NCBI GenBank assembly: GCA_017506865.1
Contig: JAFCMP010000045.1
Span: 186,001-250,000, forward strand
From: Tribonema minus
Lineage: Eukaryota; Sar; Xanthophyceae; Tribonematales; Tribonemataceae
DNA: 64,000 nt
Reading direction: 5' to 3'
A model generated the notes under the pieces. That model was not told where the DNA came from, did no database searches, and worked only from the letters and a program-made list of their open reading frames with translations. A program made the position numbers and the translations under genes. Below, one piece after another: positions 1 through 27,640 of the stretch. The number at the start of each line of letters is the position of its first letter. Position 1 is the stretch's first letter.

Positions 1-439
1 TGGACGGCGCTCTCAGTCACAAGCTCTCAGCCTGTGCACATGCTTGCAGTAAAAGGAATCACAGAATACAAATACTTCAAGTACTTGAAGTATGCGTTTC
101 AACGCTGTCAGAGGCCAGCTCTCAACCTGAGCAGAAATTCACGGCAACTTCATCCATCCTTATATGAAGTATGCTTATATGATACCTAACATACCTGTTC
201 TTTCTGCTGTCAGTTGCCAGCTCTCAATCATTGCACACATGTCGAAAGCCGCACAATACCTGATGTAAACATTCATTCCCACTCCTGTTGCCTCCTCCTC
301 ATAACGACGAGGAAACTCACATGTGTGCCTGACCATGAACAGTGCTGTCAGGAAGGCATGCTGTCAAAATGTGCGTGCACACACAGCCGCCAATCGCTTC
401 TCCGTATATGCGGACATATGTACCCATTCCGGTGTCGTC

Positions 440-1093
440 CTTAACTAGACATGCATTTATGTGCCCCCATACCTATGCATGCATACCTGTGTCCCCCTTA
501 CTTGTTCATACCTGCCTTTGTCGCGCCCTTAGCTATACATTAATACCTGTGCCCCCGTCCTAGCTATGCATACATACATGTGTGCCCCTCTATGCATGTG
601 TACCTGTGTCCCCGCTTAGCTATATACATGCATACCTGTGTCCCCCTCAGCCCCCTTCGCTCCACACACATACTTGCTCCTGTTTCCTCCTTCCCCTCCT
701 CCCCGTCCTCCTCGTCGTACTCCCCCTCAGCTATACACACATGCCTGTGTCCCCCTTAGCCATACATACATACCTGTTTCCCCCTCCTCCTCTTCCTCAT
801 CCTCCTCATCCCTCATCCCCATCGTGCCCCCCTCAGCTATACTTCGAAGTACATACATGCCCCCTGAGCTATGCATACATACCTGTTTCCCCCTCCTCCT
901 CATCCCCCTCGTGCCCCCCCTCAGCTATACATATATGCCTGTGTGTCCCTCTTAGCCCCCTTAGCTATATATACATACCTGTTTCCTCCACACCCCCGTT
1001 GTGCTCGCCTTCACCTACACAGGCAGATCTGTGTCCCCCTTAGCCCCCTTAGCTATACATGCATGAAATCAAATCAAAAGATCGTATACATAC
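440..1093. repeat. Tandem copies of the p32 acidic-exon donor edge
   Basis: A degenerate array built around catacctgtgtccccctta and agctatacatac, repeated about a dozen times. The copy at 1088-1100 is the real exon 4 donor of the p32 gene read on the minus strand (GGAACAG|GTATGT). Copies near 760-830 and 880-910 also carry the CTC-rich, antisense Glu-coding part of the exon. The array therefore consists of duplicated exon/intron junctions, not a free-standing satellite. Nothing else was seen in 1-439. Confidence 0.7.
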
Positions 1094-4000
1094 CTGTTCC
1101 CCCCTCCTCCTCCTCCTCCTCGTCCTCGTCATCCCCCTCGTGCTCGCCCTCCTCCTCTTCCTCTTCCTCCTCTTCCTCGTCTTCGTCCTCAACCTGCACC
1201 GGCAGGCCGCCCGAGCGCAGATGTAGTCAGTCATTGCTGCACTTCAGCCCTTGTGTATCAAGTTCAACCCCAAGCCCGACCCTAGCCCTAACCCTGGAGT
1301 TGGGGTTGAAGGAGTGCGCCAGACATCATATGATGCTGCCTCTCTTGTCAGCACGAGTAATAAAGTATTGTAAACACGGGCGTGTGCATCAGCGCTCTTG
1401 AAGCAGCCGCGCATGGTCGTCAATACGCTCACCCAGCGCGCTGCGCTCTACGTACGCACCGCCGTATGCGGGGGTATGCCGTCGTCACATGCGTCAGCGG
1501 GTGGGGCGGGGGGGGGCGGGGGGCGGGGGACTTGCTGAGGCGTGCCATCGTCACACAGCTACTGAGGCATGCCAGCATCACATGGCTCAGTGCGCCTGTG
1601 CATGGTGACTGCGGGTGCGCAGGTCGCGCGTATCATGCACGAGAGGGCATGATAGGCGCCCCCCTACGCCCCCCTCCCCCCCCCCCCCCTCGGCTGGCTG
1701 CCGCTGGCGTGATGGACACACCTCAGCGTGCATGCGTCAGATCTACCACTCGCATATGCTGTGTCACGACGTGTTCAATTGCTGATCGCTGCAGCTTTTC
1801 CTGCTACATGCCGGAGTGGGAGCACGGCCTGCTGCGCCGCTGCGCTTCTGAGATGTCACCGTAACAGTTACATGAAGACCTTAGTGCAGGCACACGTGTG
1901 TCATGGGGTGCTTGCATAGCTACATGCGCCTCACCGCATGCTGCACACGGCGCTTCACTGGCTTTTGTGGCGTGCGCGTAAAACAAAGGGGTATGTAGAG
2001 GTTCTCTTAAACAATGTGTTTCCCGCTGAGTGGATGCTGCAGTGAGCAGTGCTGAGCAGTGACACGCACACCACAAGGGGGTACGTAGATACTCTCCCGC
2101 TGAGCTGCAATGTCAATGTAAGCGATGCTGAGCGGCGACACGCACATCCCTCCCTGCACGTGGACCTTCACAGTTACAGCGGTTACATGCACCTCTGCCT
2201 GCACGTGGAACTTGACAGTTACAGTTTCGCCGCCCTTGGTGCGCTTCAAGGTCACGTACGCCGCGCCCTCCTCGCTCACAACCTCAAATCCCTTGTCCTC
2301 CACCACCGACCGCAGGCGCTCCAGCTCTGCAGAAAGGCAGGCGCAGTCGGCGGGAACAGCAGTCTTACGTCAGCTTCGCTAACGTCACGCAGTAGAGGGC
2401 GCGCTGCAATGTGCAACTTCGAGTTGATGTGTTCAGCGGCTGGACTAACACGCGGAATATGTGGACAGATCATCAACGTCTGCGTGGTGAGAGCAATGTT
2501 GGGCCTGACGGCAACAAGCCTCGGAACCTCAATGACGCCTGGAATTGCCACCGTTTGCAGACCGCTTAACTTCGCTTGGCCACTCACTGCAAATGCAGGA
2601 GCGTTACACTCAAAAACTTCTTTGTCATTGGCTGCGGCACAGCGGGAGCGTAGATGCTGGTCAATCCCCCGACACAGGAGGCTCATGTTTCGTGAAGAGC
2701 GAGTGGTGCAGCGCACGAGTCAAAGTAATGGAGAGCGCAGGTCAGAACGACTGAGCTGCTGCAGTGTGTGTCACTTCAGCTGTGCAGGGGGCGCGGGGGG
2801 GGGGCGGGGGCGGGGGCGGGGACTGAGCGGCAGCTGCACTTCCAACACACGGCCAGGAACTCTGAGTGTGCAACAGGTCGGATACTGCAAGCATACCGGT
2901 GTGCATGGCGTGTGGCACATGAGGCCGCATTGCAACGGCCCACTACAACTGGAGGGCACGAATGTGTGCGCACACGCACGTGTGCACAGGCCGCTGAATG
3001 CTTCTTCTCAACAAGAAGCGCGCATGTCATGAGGTCAGCACTGTAATTGTGACACATGAGTAGCCATCATGCCTACGGGTACCTGTGCTTTTCACTCCTG
3101 TTGAGAGGCGATGGGCTCCACGCAAGTGCGCGGACTTGGCTATGTTGACGTTTAAGAACTGTCAGTGCACATGTAGACATGACGCGTAGAGCTGCAATTT
3201 TTGAAGTTGCAAACTTCAAGCCTGCAATGCCGCCACTGATGGCAATCACCTCGGACGCCCGTCAATGGCGAAAACCGTATCGCAGCGGCGACAGCCTGAA
3301 AAGCGGTCAACTTGCAAGGAAACCTGCGCTTCACAAGCGATACATACCCATACCTGCGTCGTCCTCCTCTTCCATGGAGTGCTGCTCCTCTGCGACCTCC
3401 TTGTGCAGCAGCTTGCCCAGCTCCGACAGCTTGGCGACGGCGGTGGATGCGCAGCGCGCCTGCAGCAGCGATCAGCAAGACGCGCGCACGCATGAGAGCC
3501 TGCACTGCAGCCAGATCCATTCTTGTGCACACTGCACAAGGTCTCTTGCAGCAGAACTATGGATTGTGTATTCATGACCTGAAATCACCAAGGCCCCCAA
3601 GGGAGGCTCTGGATGTCCGCTGTGAAATCTTGATGTGCGCTGCGACTGATGACGCGCATGCGCATGCGCGGCTGGCGGCGGTATACGAGCACGTCATGAG
3701 CGCTGCTTCCAGCCTCTGGCATGCGGCACGCTTGAAGCAGTGATCAGCGACGTCAACAGCGCCCAGCTGTGTACGCGGCGCACCGGCGAGGCGCGCTTTG
3801 TTCACGCGCGCGCGCGCTCTGGCAATTGCAGGTGGCCGCATGTGCCTCCCACAAAGAAAAGTTGTCATACACATATCAGACACCTCACAGGTAGTCTTGT
3901 GTGAATGCTGCACAGCAAGCGACAGTTTGCATTGCTCTTTTCTGAAGCCGCACTCGGTCTGATTTTCTCGCACTTGTCAGTTCCACTGCATCCATTGCTG

Positions 4001-4380
4001 GGTGCATACAAACAATCACTCGATAAAAATTGCAACAGGCTCAGCAAATAGACCTGCGTGAACGCCAGTAAGCGACACAGAGATGATCCGCAAGATTCCC
4101 GAACAATCCATCGCCCGGGGCGTCATCACGTTCACCTTCCGGCTCGGCTGTAGGTACGAAAGCAACAACTGCAGGCTGACACACTGAAAAGGGCTTGTGT
4201 TGATGAGACGGCCTTATCGAGTCTGCACAACTTAGTTGGTTTGGATCCACTTGCCTGGTGCAAGCCTGTCACCGCAAGTCTCGTCATGCAAGCTCTGGTC
4301 ACAGGAGCTGTCGATCCAACAGTCGCCCTCGTCGCCACCATCGCTCCTCGCCGGAGAACACATGCCGCTTGTCGAATCAT
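1094..4380 (-). CDS. p32/MAM33-family mitochondrial acidic protein, 5' part (partial)
   Basis: Four exons in transcription order: 4380-4255, 3459-3354, 2326-2193 and 1193-1094. The gene continues past the left edge. Exon 1 starts MIRQAACVLRRGAMVATRAT and is Arg/Ala/Thr-rich without acidic residues, which fits a mitochondrial presequence. Exon 2 encodes a helix (KLSELGKLLHKEVAEEQ) and exon 3 the family-like stretch GFEVVSEEGAAYVTLKRT followed by alternating beta residues. Exon 4 is almost pure Asp/Glu (VEDEDEEEE...), matching the acidic insert of p32/MAM33 proteins. Frames join cleanly: 126 nt, 106 nt (phase 1), 134 nt, 100 nt. Intron 1 uses a GC donor (CAG|GCAAGT). Known members form doughnut-shaped trimers in the mitochondrial matrix. 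The C-terminal helices lie outside the window, so family assignment rests on the beta region, acidic block and presequence. About 155 codons are visible. Confidence 0.75.
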
Positions 4381-4472
4381 GGTTTCGCTTGCACGGTATG
4401 CACTCTCTCTTGTGTGGTCGGCGATCACGCTGGGTGAGTCACTATTTGAGCTTAGCACTTGAAGAAGAGCTG

Positions 4473-4505
<33 letters not shown>

Positions 4506-4999
4506 CTGAAGGGTTAGGGACACAGTTTGACTGGCTGACTCTGGGAAACCATTTCAGTTGTCTTACACACCTGATGCATGTATATACCTCCCCCACTTGA
4601 CTGCACCAGACTGACATTGTGGCAAAATTTTCGGTGCACCAAGGGAAGGCCCAAACAGTCCATATTGACCAGTTCTAGTTGTACTTTTATTATATTCCAC
4701 TTGTGGCTGTGGAAATGCCATGTTGTAGGTGTGTCGCCTTGTTTTCACTCTTGGGTGTAGCATGCAAAGCTTGCACGCCGCACCCCGCCCCCCACATCAC
4801 CCCAAACAAAGCACCCGCAAGCGACTGTCCCCCACATACTAGCAGGGATACTGAACAAAGCTACAAGACTCTCCCCCCACAGACAGACCCGTCTTAGGGC
4901 CACCCAGCTCCACGCAGACTCCATCTCAAAGTTTTCATGCAGGCCAAGGTCACCATAATGGGCCCTGAACTGGAGATTGTGGCTATCTACGTGAACCCC
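4381..4999. other. Intergenic region upstream of p32, with (CA)n microsatellite
   Basis: The region lies directly upstream of the p32 start codon, so it should contain its 5' UTR and promoter. A pure CA dinucleotide run of about 15 units sits at 4474-4504, roughly 100 bases upstream of the start codon. No TATA element or open reading frame could be supported. Confidence 0.5.
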
Positions 5000-5000
5000 T

Positions 5001-6157
5001 GGTTGTACTTTTTATTAATTCTCGCTCAGGGCGCGAAAAAGCCCAGATGATTGGCATCTAGCTGTAAGGAATCTACATGTCGTATGACAGTCTGAAAGCG
5101 TCGCAACGACAACCACTCAAACGCCGCCGCCGCCAAATGGCATCTCGGGGTCCTCCCCTACGTCCTCCTCCATGTGCCCCCCCCCCTGGATTCTGCCATG
5201 TGTGTCATGACACGGCCAGAGTACGCCATGTGGAGCGCTGCCGACAGTGCCGAGCGTAAGCGCGCCAGGGCGATGCCCTTGAGAGCTTTAGGGCACGCTC
5301 CTCCGGGCACGGACATCCTGCTGGCATACTCCGTCGCCACAGCCTCCAGCAGCTTCCGCCCCTGCTCCCCGATGCTGCCAAATGACCCTATTGCCAAAGT
5401 GGCAAGTTTGTAGCAATTCTGATCATAATGACCCTGGTTGTACTTTTATTAATTTCGCTTCGCAAGGGGCGCGAAAAGCCCTCTCTTTGGATGTGCACTC
5501 AATGCAACATTCCTTCCCCTGGTTGTACTTTTTATTAATTCTCGCTCAGGGCGCGAAAAAGCCCAGATGAGTGGCATCTAGCTGTAAGGAATCTACATGT
5601 CGTATGACAGTCTGAAAGTGTCGCAACGACAACCACTCAAACGCCACCGCCGCCAAATGGCATCTCGGGGTCCTCCCCTACGTCCTCCTCCATGTGCCCC
5701 CCCCCCCTGGATTCTGCCATGTGTGTCATGACACGGCCAGAGTACGCCATGTGGAGCGCTGCCGACAGTGCCGAGCGTAAGCACGCCAGGGCGATGCCCT
5801 TGAGAGCTGGTTGTACTTTTTATTAATTCTCGCTCAGGGCGCGATAAAGCCCAGATGATTGGTTGTACTTTTATTAATTCTCGCTCAGGGCGCGAAAAAG
5901 CCCAGATGATTGGCATCTAGCTGTAAGGAATCTACATGTCGTATGACAGTCTGAAAGTGTCGCAACGACAACCACTCAAACGCCGCCGCCGCCAAATGGC
6001 ATCTCGGGGTCCTCCCCTACGTCCTCCTCCATGTGCCCCCCCCCCCTGGATTCTGCCATGTGTGTCATGACACGGCCAGAGTACGCCATGTGGAGCGCTG
6101 CCGACAGTGCCGAGCGTAAGCGCGCCAGGGCGATGCCCTTGAGAGCTTTAGGGCGCG
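5001..6157 (-). mobile_element. Head-to-tail array of 5'-truncated LINE 3' ends
   Basis: Five copies of the 3' end of one minus-strand retroelement follow each other without spacers: 5001-5433, 5435-5520 (a diverged tail), 5521-5808, 5809-5860 (tail only) and 5861-6157. Every copy begins, as read on the plus strand, with ggttgtactttttattaatt followed by ctcagggcgcgaaaaagccc. Each ends at a different internal point, which is the signature of 5' truncation during target-primed reverse transcription. The longest copy encodes, at 5397-5158 minus, the same C-terminal residues (GSFGSIGEQGRKLLEAVATE) as the LINE at 26362-27640. All copies are non-autonomous remnants. Confidence 0.8.
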
Positions 6158-7052
6158 TATTGGTTGTACATGGCAAACAATGCACACAGTAATGGTCATG
6201 TACCGCTGAGACCGCTTGCACGCCAGGCCTTTCTCATAAGCGATAAATTTCTCAGGACAGGGCTCTGCTACAAGCTCTACTCTGAGCCATCAGGGGGTGG
6301 GGGGGTAGTCTACTGTTGGACGCCAGTGGCTTTCAGGTGACTCAAAAAGGTGGGGTTGAGGTCACTGTGCGACAGTCAATGTAACGTAATGACCATAGTC
6401 ATGCATGCTCACCCATGTGCAAGTAGAGCCTCAGTGGTTGGTGAGAGGCTCTGGCAGTGAAGACCGTGGCGACTTATAATGAAGCAAGTGCCCAGGGTGT
6501 CACCACTTGTCAGGACTTCGTCCCCCTTTCTTGTAAAAAAAATTCAGGACTGCATCCTAGCATCAAGGCACAGCACATGCTTGCCATCCCATGCCTTTAA
6601 GCCATGCCATGCCATGCCTCTGCAACACAATTCGTTTGATCAGTACAGTAGTCAACTGAGGTATACTTTCAGCATCGATGAATGTCTAGTGCCCTCGATC
6701 AGGCGATTTCTGGATTTGCAACATGCATCCTAGCACGGTTCGCGGCGCCTAGTTTATGCTTGCCGACCACGTGGAGCTGTGCAGCGTGCTGTATCTTTGT
6801 AGAGCTGCGCACGTGTGCCTCCACTTGACGAGGCGGCGACCTCCTCGCCGCTGCATGTCTCAGAAGGGATCCGGTGCTTCAAGTTGCCACGTGCGGCGCG
6901 CGCGTTCTCCTCTTCCGGAAGTTGAACACGGATCATCAAAAAAAATTGCAAAGCAGCTGCCATACGCTCGTACCATGCGATCTCGCATGTAGGCACAGAG
7001 GAGTCAGCGGCCCAGCAGCAGGTAGCGGTGGAAGCACCCTACAGACGGCACC
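6158..7052. other. Intergenic, no gene recognised
   Basis: The stretch after the LINE array and before the 7053 gene contains short low-complexity pieces (a G run near 6295-6305, a catgc-rich stretch near 6590-6620) and no supportable exon. The right half presumably holds the promoter and 5' UTR of the plus-strand gene that starts at 7053; no TATA-like element was convincing. Confidence 0.4.
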
Positions 7053-7679
7053 ATGTGTTCCTCGGCGATAGCACAAGCAAGACGCAGGGTTTCTTTCAAT
7101 CTAGCAACGTCAACTCAGCATCCAATGAAGGCAGCGCATGCTGCAGCAACTCCTGTGGAGCGAGCAGAGCGGAATGGCGACGAGGAGCAGGCTCCAGTCA
7201 TCGACAAGCCCTCGCTAGCTTCGATCGATACGATCCTTGGCGCTTTCTTCCTCAACTTGCCGACGAAGAAACGCCTTGCTGTCAAAGGCAGGCCCGCAGC
7301 AGTGGCCGCCAACACCAACAGGAGCAGCAGCCGGCGCAAGAAGAGGGTCCGCTTTGACGGTCCCATCTTCGGCGCTTTTTTGGACAGGCCTGGCCTGTGG
7401 GAAGACATTGCATGCATGGAGACGGAGAAAGCAGCTGCGTGCGCTGCCACTGCGGCGTCGCTTGCAGCTGGCGCCGCCGCGGCTGCTGCAGCAACGGAGG
7501 CCAGCAGCTCGGAGGGGAGTTCGTCTGAGGACGAGACGATCCGGCCGCAGGTGGTGCCGCAGCAGCAGCAGGCCACTGTGCCGCCGCCAACAATGCGGCG
7601 CAGCACCAGCAGCTGCATGCTCGTGGCTGGCCCGCTGCACAATGCCCTGGGGAGCTCTCCTTTCTCAGCGGCATTCTGA
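7053..7679 (+). CDS. Unrecognised 208-residue protein with two RVxF-type motifs
   Basis: This is an intronless reading frame with a good initiation context (GCACCATGT) and exon-like GC-rich codon use. I do not recognise the family. Two similar units are visible. The first has a basic RRRVSFN near residues 10-16 and ILGAFFLNLP near residues 60-70; the second runs together as KKRVRFDGPIFGAFLDRP. RVSF and RVRF both fit the RVxF docking motif for protein phosphatase 1, so a phosphatase-binding role is possible but is only inference from short motifs. The rest is low complexity: an Ala-rich stretch, a Ser/Glu/Asp acidic patch (SSSEGSSSEDE) and Gln/Pro. No signal peptide or membrane segment is seen. 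It lies divergent from p32 and convergent with enolase. A chance ORF in GC-rich DNA cannot be excluded. Confidence 0.5.
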   Translation: MCSSAIAQARRRVSFNLATSTQHPMKAAHAAATPVERAERNGDEEQAPVIDKPSLASIDTILGAFFLNLPTKKRLAVKGRPAAVAANTNRSSSRRKKRVRFDGPIFGAFLDRPGLWEDIACMETEKAAACAATAASLAAGAAAAAAATEASSSEGSSSEDETIRPQVVPQQQQATVPPPTMRRSTSSCMLVAGPLHNALGSSPFSAAF

Positions 7680-8426
7680 GGGAGTTTCAGCAGCGCGGCG
7701 GTTGTGGCCGTCCGCAAGGTATCGGAGCCGAGGTACACACGTGTCGGTGTTGAGTGAGTTTCAAATTCAAATGACTATGTGTCGAAGAGGCCAGCGTAAG
7801 CACCATTTTTGAGGAGCGGATAGGGCTTGACCAGTGTCGCAATGCGCGGCGCAGTGCCACTTTTGGGTTAGAATCGGCAGGTCTCAACGCACAACACACA
7901 ACACAGCAGGCAGTAGTGCGCTCGGGCTCCTATACTACCTCAGGGGTGTGGGGGGGGGGGGGCAGTAGAATGCTAGTAGGCAGGATGGCAGTTCCGCAGT
8001 AGCGCATATTGGCGCACTGGAAGTGTGTGCGCGTGGAAGGCTTGCGGCAGCACCTACCTCGCATCTCCCACTCTATCGATGCGCACACAGCCACGTGCGC
8101 TGCTGCTGCTCCCCTTCCAGCTTGGGCGCAGCCACGGCTGTGAGTGATGCGGGTGGTATGGTCGAGCGCTGTCCGCGCTGCTGAGCGCGGCTGCTTGCGC
8201 GCAGTACCTCGTGATACATGCGCGCGCGCCAGCGCCGCCGCAACCAGTGGCGCAGCAGCACTCGCGGTCATGAATGGGGCGGGGGGGTTCCAGAGAGAGA
8301 GCGTCTGTGTGTGGTGTAACGGTCTCTCGTGCGTCCCTGATGCCTACTGCAGCAAAGAGAGCGTGCGTGTTTGCAGGAATGGCGTGCTGCTGGAGGGTTG
8401 GGGTTGTGCGATCATCACAGAGAAAT

Positions 8427-8431
8427 TGTAA
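8427..8431 (+). promoter_or_regulatory. Candidate TGTAA poly(A) signal for the 7053 gene
   Basis: TGTAA, the usual green-algal polyadenylation signal, occurs in the context gaaattgtaaatg about 750 bases after the stop codon. The distance is long, so the assignment is tentative. Confidence 0.3.
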
Positions 8432-8930
8432 ATGTTACAAACGCACAATCACACGATTTGGGTTTTGCCACTTGTGCCCTCTGCTCTAGGGCTCGTGCTT
8501 GCAAGTGCGTGTTTTGTCTAAGCTGAACCTGTGCCATGCTTGACGGCTTCCACTTTACGCAATGACATGAGTGCATCGCAAATCGACCTTGCAGCAACCA
8601 CAACGTGGGCAGATGTGCAGGTGGGTTTGAGTGCCTGTGTTTGCATGTTCACTCATACGCTGCACCGAATGTCACCACGTCAAACAAAGCCTGCCATCCA
8701 CTCCTGAGCGTTGTTGCGCATGGTTGCAGATGTATGAGTTGCTAGTTGGCTCGCCCTTCATGTTCAACTGGGTCCCTGCTCACAATGCAAATCCGTAAGC
8801 GCATCTTGTTTGTTATGTTGCCATGGACTATGGCATGCCGCAGTGGTGACTGTCAGCACACACCCCTTTGAGGACGCGGGTATGGGGGCAGTTCTGCGAA
8901 TGCCAGATGCAGTTTCCAGGCCAAAGCCAT

Positions 8931-8935
8931 TTACA
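8931..8935 (-). promoter_or_regulatory. Candidate TGTAA poly(A) signal of the enolase gene
   Basis: On the minus strand the context is gacgttgtaaatggc, about 400 bases downstream of the enolase stop codon at 9333. A 3' UTR of this length is ordinary for green algae. Confidence 0.45.
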
Positions 8936-9332
8936 ACGTCTGCATGTCTACTGAGCCAACAACACACAGACCATTACTGCAAGTGGTTCGGCATGGCAGC
9001 AAATGGTGTGAAACGAGCATGAACTCAGAAAGATGCATGCCAAACAAAGCAGGTCTCCCAGCAAAGGCTGTTGAATTTGAACTTGGTCCACGTTCCTCGC
9101 AGCGCGCAGTGCATGCGCACACCGGCTCAAACGCAAAAAAGCGCGCAGCCAACCAACGGTAGTGCTGCAGTCCACATAATAGAAGTACAACGTAGGGCGC
9201 CACCAGTGTGGCGCTGCTTGGGAGGACTAGGGGCGGCGCTTGCTGAAGGCGCTTCATCAAGCGCAGTCCTCGTAAACTTGAATGTTGAAGTTCGCGAACG
9301 CGACCGAGCGGTAAAAGCTGTGGCGGAACGAC

Positions 9333-25308
<15,976 letters not shown>

Positions 25309-25394
25309 CGTCTCACTAGTGAATGGTTGGAAAGGATCTGCGCCCTTTGGCAGTTGGAGGGTAGTAGGGTTAGACTCGCCAGATTCAAGACCTA

Positions 25395-25403
25395 CTTATA
25401 TAC
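25395..25403 (-). promoter_or_regulatory. Candidate TATA box of enolase
   Basis: On the minus strand gtatataag lies about 90 bases upstream of the enolase start codon. A start site some 30 bases downstream would leave a 5' UTR of roughly 60 bases. It supports the chosen start in exon 1, but it is a single short motif. Confidence 0.45.
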
Positions 25404-26361
25404 AGCTCTAAAAAAAATTTGGTCTCTTTTCACTTCTTCAAGTACGTGTACGTGTACCCTTGCGTCCACAGGGCACCCGATGTTGCCGCCATAATTATTG
25501 AGGTGACATATGGTGACAGAGTGACAACATTTGGATCTAGCGTGGAACAGTCCAGAGGACTTTGCTGTTCTCCACAGTATGGCCACCTGATGGCTTAGGG
25601 CTGTCCGTTCAGCGGAGCGTTGAGTGAGTCTGATTCAAGAGTCTGGCTGAGCGCTGAGGTGCAGCAACCAACAGTTCACAACTCTGGACCCAACTTTTTT
25701 TCTGGAACTCAGCAGGAGGCCACAACTGAACCCAGCCCACAAGTAAGGCATCAGCTGCTACATGAAGCATACCCACCGCACATGTGTCAACGAAGTTCAT
25801 TCAACTCTTCCCGCAATCACTGTTCTGCAGGCTGAACATGTTTTTGAGTGCCAAGCAAGTGTGCATGCACAGATTCCTGGCTGGTCACCCGTGCTGCACA
25901 ACAATATCGCATGCGCAGTTGTAGCGAATGGCGGTGACATGTCACCTAGTGAGCGACCATGTCATGTCTCTTCAAACAATGAGCTGAAAAATCCTCTGCA
26001 TTTCGTACGAACTGGTTGTGCTGTGACAGACAATAAATCCAGTAGCAAAGCATTGCTGGATGATGCTCAACAGGACGGCTAGACTCACCTAGGAGACAAA
26101 TGGAGTGCAAAATGCTCTGCGCACAAAAAGAGCACACAGAGTGACCAAACACTGTCTTGACTGTCCTGCAAGAAGAGCGGCAGAAATTCTGTGTCCAAAC
26201 GAAGCCGCCGAGATGCCCTTGCACTTACATCATGTCTAGAGTGGGCGGCGCTTCGCCCGCAGCAAACTCTGCCTGACTGCAGCTGCACAGCATGCGACAT
26301 GATGCCAGCAGCGCGCAAACGAGGCACATTCAGACCAAATCACGTGCAGCCGTGCTCAGCA
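25404..26361. other. Intergenic region upstream of enolase, no gene recognised
   Basis: The region between the enolase promoter and the LINE fragment is less GC-rich than the exons and carries no reading frame with recognisable motifs. It may hold distal promoter elements; none could be named. Confidence 0.4.
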
Positions 26362-27640
26362 TGTACTTTTTATTAATTCACGCTCAGGGCGCGAAAAAGC
26401 CCAGATGATTGGCATCTAGCTGTAAGGAATCTACATGTCGTATGACAGTCTGAAAGTGTCGCAACGACAACCACTCAAACGCCGCCGCCGCCAAATGGCA
26501 TCTCGGGGTCCTCCCCTACGTCCTCCTCCATGTGCCCCCCCCCCTGGATTCTGCCATGTGTGTCATGACACGGCCAGAGTACGCCATGTGGAGCGCTGCC
26601 GACAGTGCCGAGCGTAAGCGCGCCAGGGCGATGCCCTTGAGAGCTTTAGGGCGCGCTCCTCCGGGCACTGACATCCTGCTGGCATACTCCGTCGCCACAG
26701 CCTCCAGCAGCTTCCGCCCCTGCTCCCCGATGCTGCCAAATGACCCTATTGCCAAAGTGGCAAGTTTGTAGCAATTCTGATCATAATGACCAGAATAGTG
26801 GGTAGTCTTGGCGGCCTCTTGGTCGCGGCAGCATTGCTCGGGGTCTGCTGCAGTCTTCGCCGCCTGCGACGCCACCTGTGCCTCGAAGCAGGTAACGTCC
26901 ACCATGAGCGGTAGGTGGCGTGTCGGGTCGTCGTAGCCGGTCACCGGGAAGGCGTCGGCAGGCAGCACGATGTCCATCCTGCGACTCCCCGGCGGCCCGG
27001 CGGACCCCAGAAACGGCGTGTAGTCCTCGTCCACCAGTCCCGTTTTGAGGTATTGCCGCAGGAGGCGCTGCGTGGCCCTCTTGACGCTATTGTGGACAAT
27101 GGTGTCGTGCGCCTTGACGCGTGGCGCTTGACACAGCCGTGCATGCAGGGTGCCGCCCGGCGACTTCCCGCACAGCTTGCAGCCTGCCGTCTGCTCCTCT
27201 ACTCCGATGGCGCGTTTGACGGCCAGCTGCCAGGATAGGCCATCGAACGAAGCCGTTGTGGAGTACATGGGCGTTGAGGAATGCCATGCCGATCGAGTGC
27301 ATGTGGCGCTGCGACCGGAATCGAGCAAGTGCTTGCGTGCGTTGCGTGCCCTGCGGCAGCTGTTGCAGGTCCGCCTCCACCTTATCTGCAAGCTCGGTAG
27401 CGACGGCATCTGCAACCGCACTCTGATTGGGGCGCTTCAGGCTACACTGCAACTGCAGAGCACTGGCGTCAAGTACGCAAGCAGCATCCGCACCAGTGCC
27501 ACCACCTGCTGTCGGCCGCAGCGGCGGCTGCTGCGTAGGTGGTTGCTGGTGCAGTGGCGTTAGCGCTGGTGGCAGTATATGTTCCAGCTTGTCACCTGTT
27601 GCTGCACGTAGAGATGTGGCAGCTGTGGCGATCGTCCGCA
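26362..27640 (-). mobile_element. 5'-truncated LINE (non-LTR retrotransposon), 3' part, frameshifted
   Basis: The minus-strand frame 27421-26516 encodes a zinc knuckle (CKLCGKSPGGTLHARLC, C-x2-C-x8-H-x3-C). It is followed by a domain resembling the PD-(D/E)xK-like nuclease of some LINE polyproteins: RRMDIVLPAD, LMVDVTCFEAQ, then Ala-rich helices with EAAKTTHY. The preceding coding segment (ARFRSQRHMHSIGMAFLNAH) is in a different frame (27641-27087), so this copy carries a frameshift near 27260 and is dead. The reverse transcriptase core is absent. The 3' end, at the low-coordinate side, is aattaataaaaagtaca preceded by gggctttttcgcgccc. The short copies at 5001-6157 are its 3' ends. Confidence 0.75.

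Larger units (their letters stand above)
7680..9332. other. Convergent 3' region between the 7053 gene and enolase
   Basis: No exon could be supported here. It contains a G run at 7948-7962 and candidate poly(A) signals for both flanking genes (8427-8431 plus, 8931-8935 minus). The open frames seen on both strands have no conserved motif and are likely UTR or spacer. Confidence 0.45.

Noticed and set aside
582-1401. Pro/Ser/Leu-rich open frames on the plus strand
   Set aside because: They translate the donor-edge satellite and the antisense of the acidic exon; pure repeat by-products.
2049-3032. 327-codon open frame on the plus strand
   Set aside because: It runs antisense over p32 exon 3 and its introns, has no recognisable motif, and its composition is that of GC-rich intron DNA.
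7115-7738. 207-codon frame antisense to the 7053 gene
   Set aside because: It mirrors the GC-rich sense frame; the sense frame has a better start context and the RVxF units.
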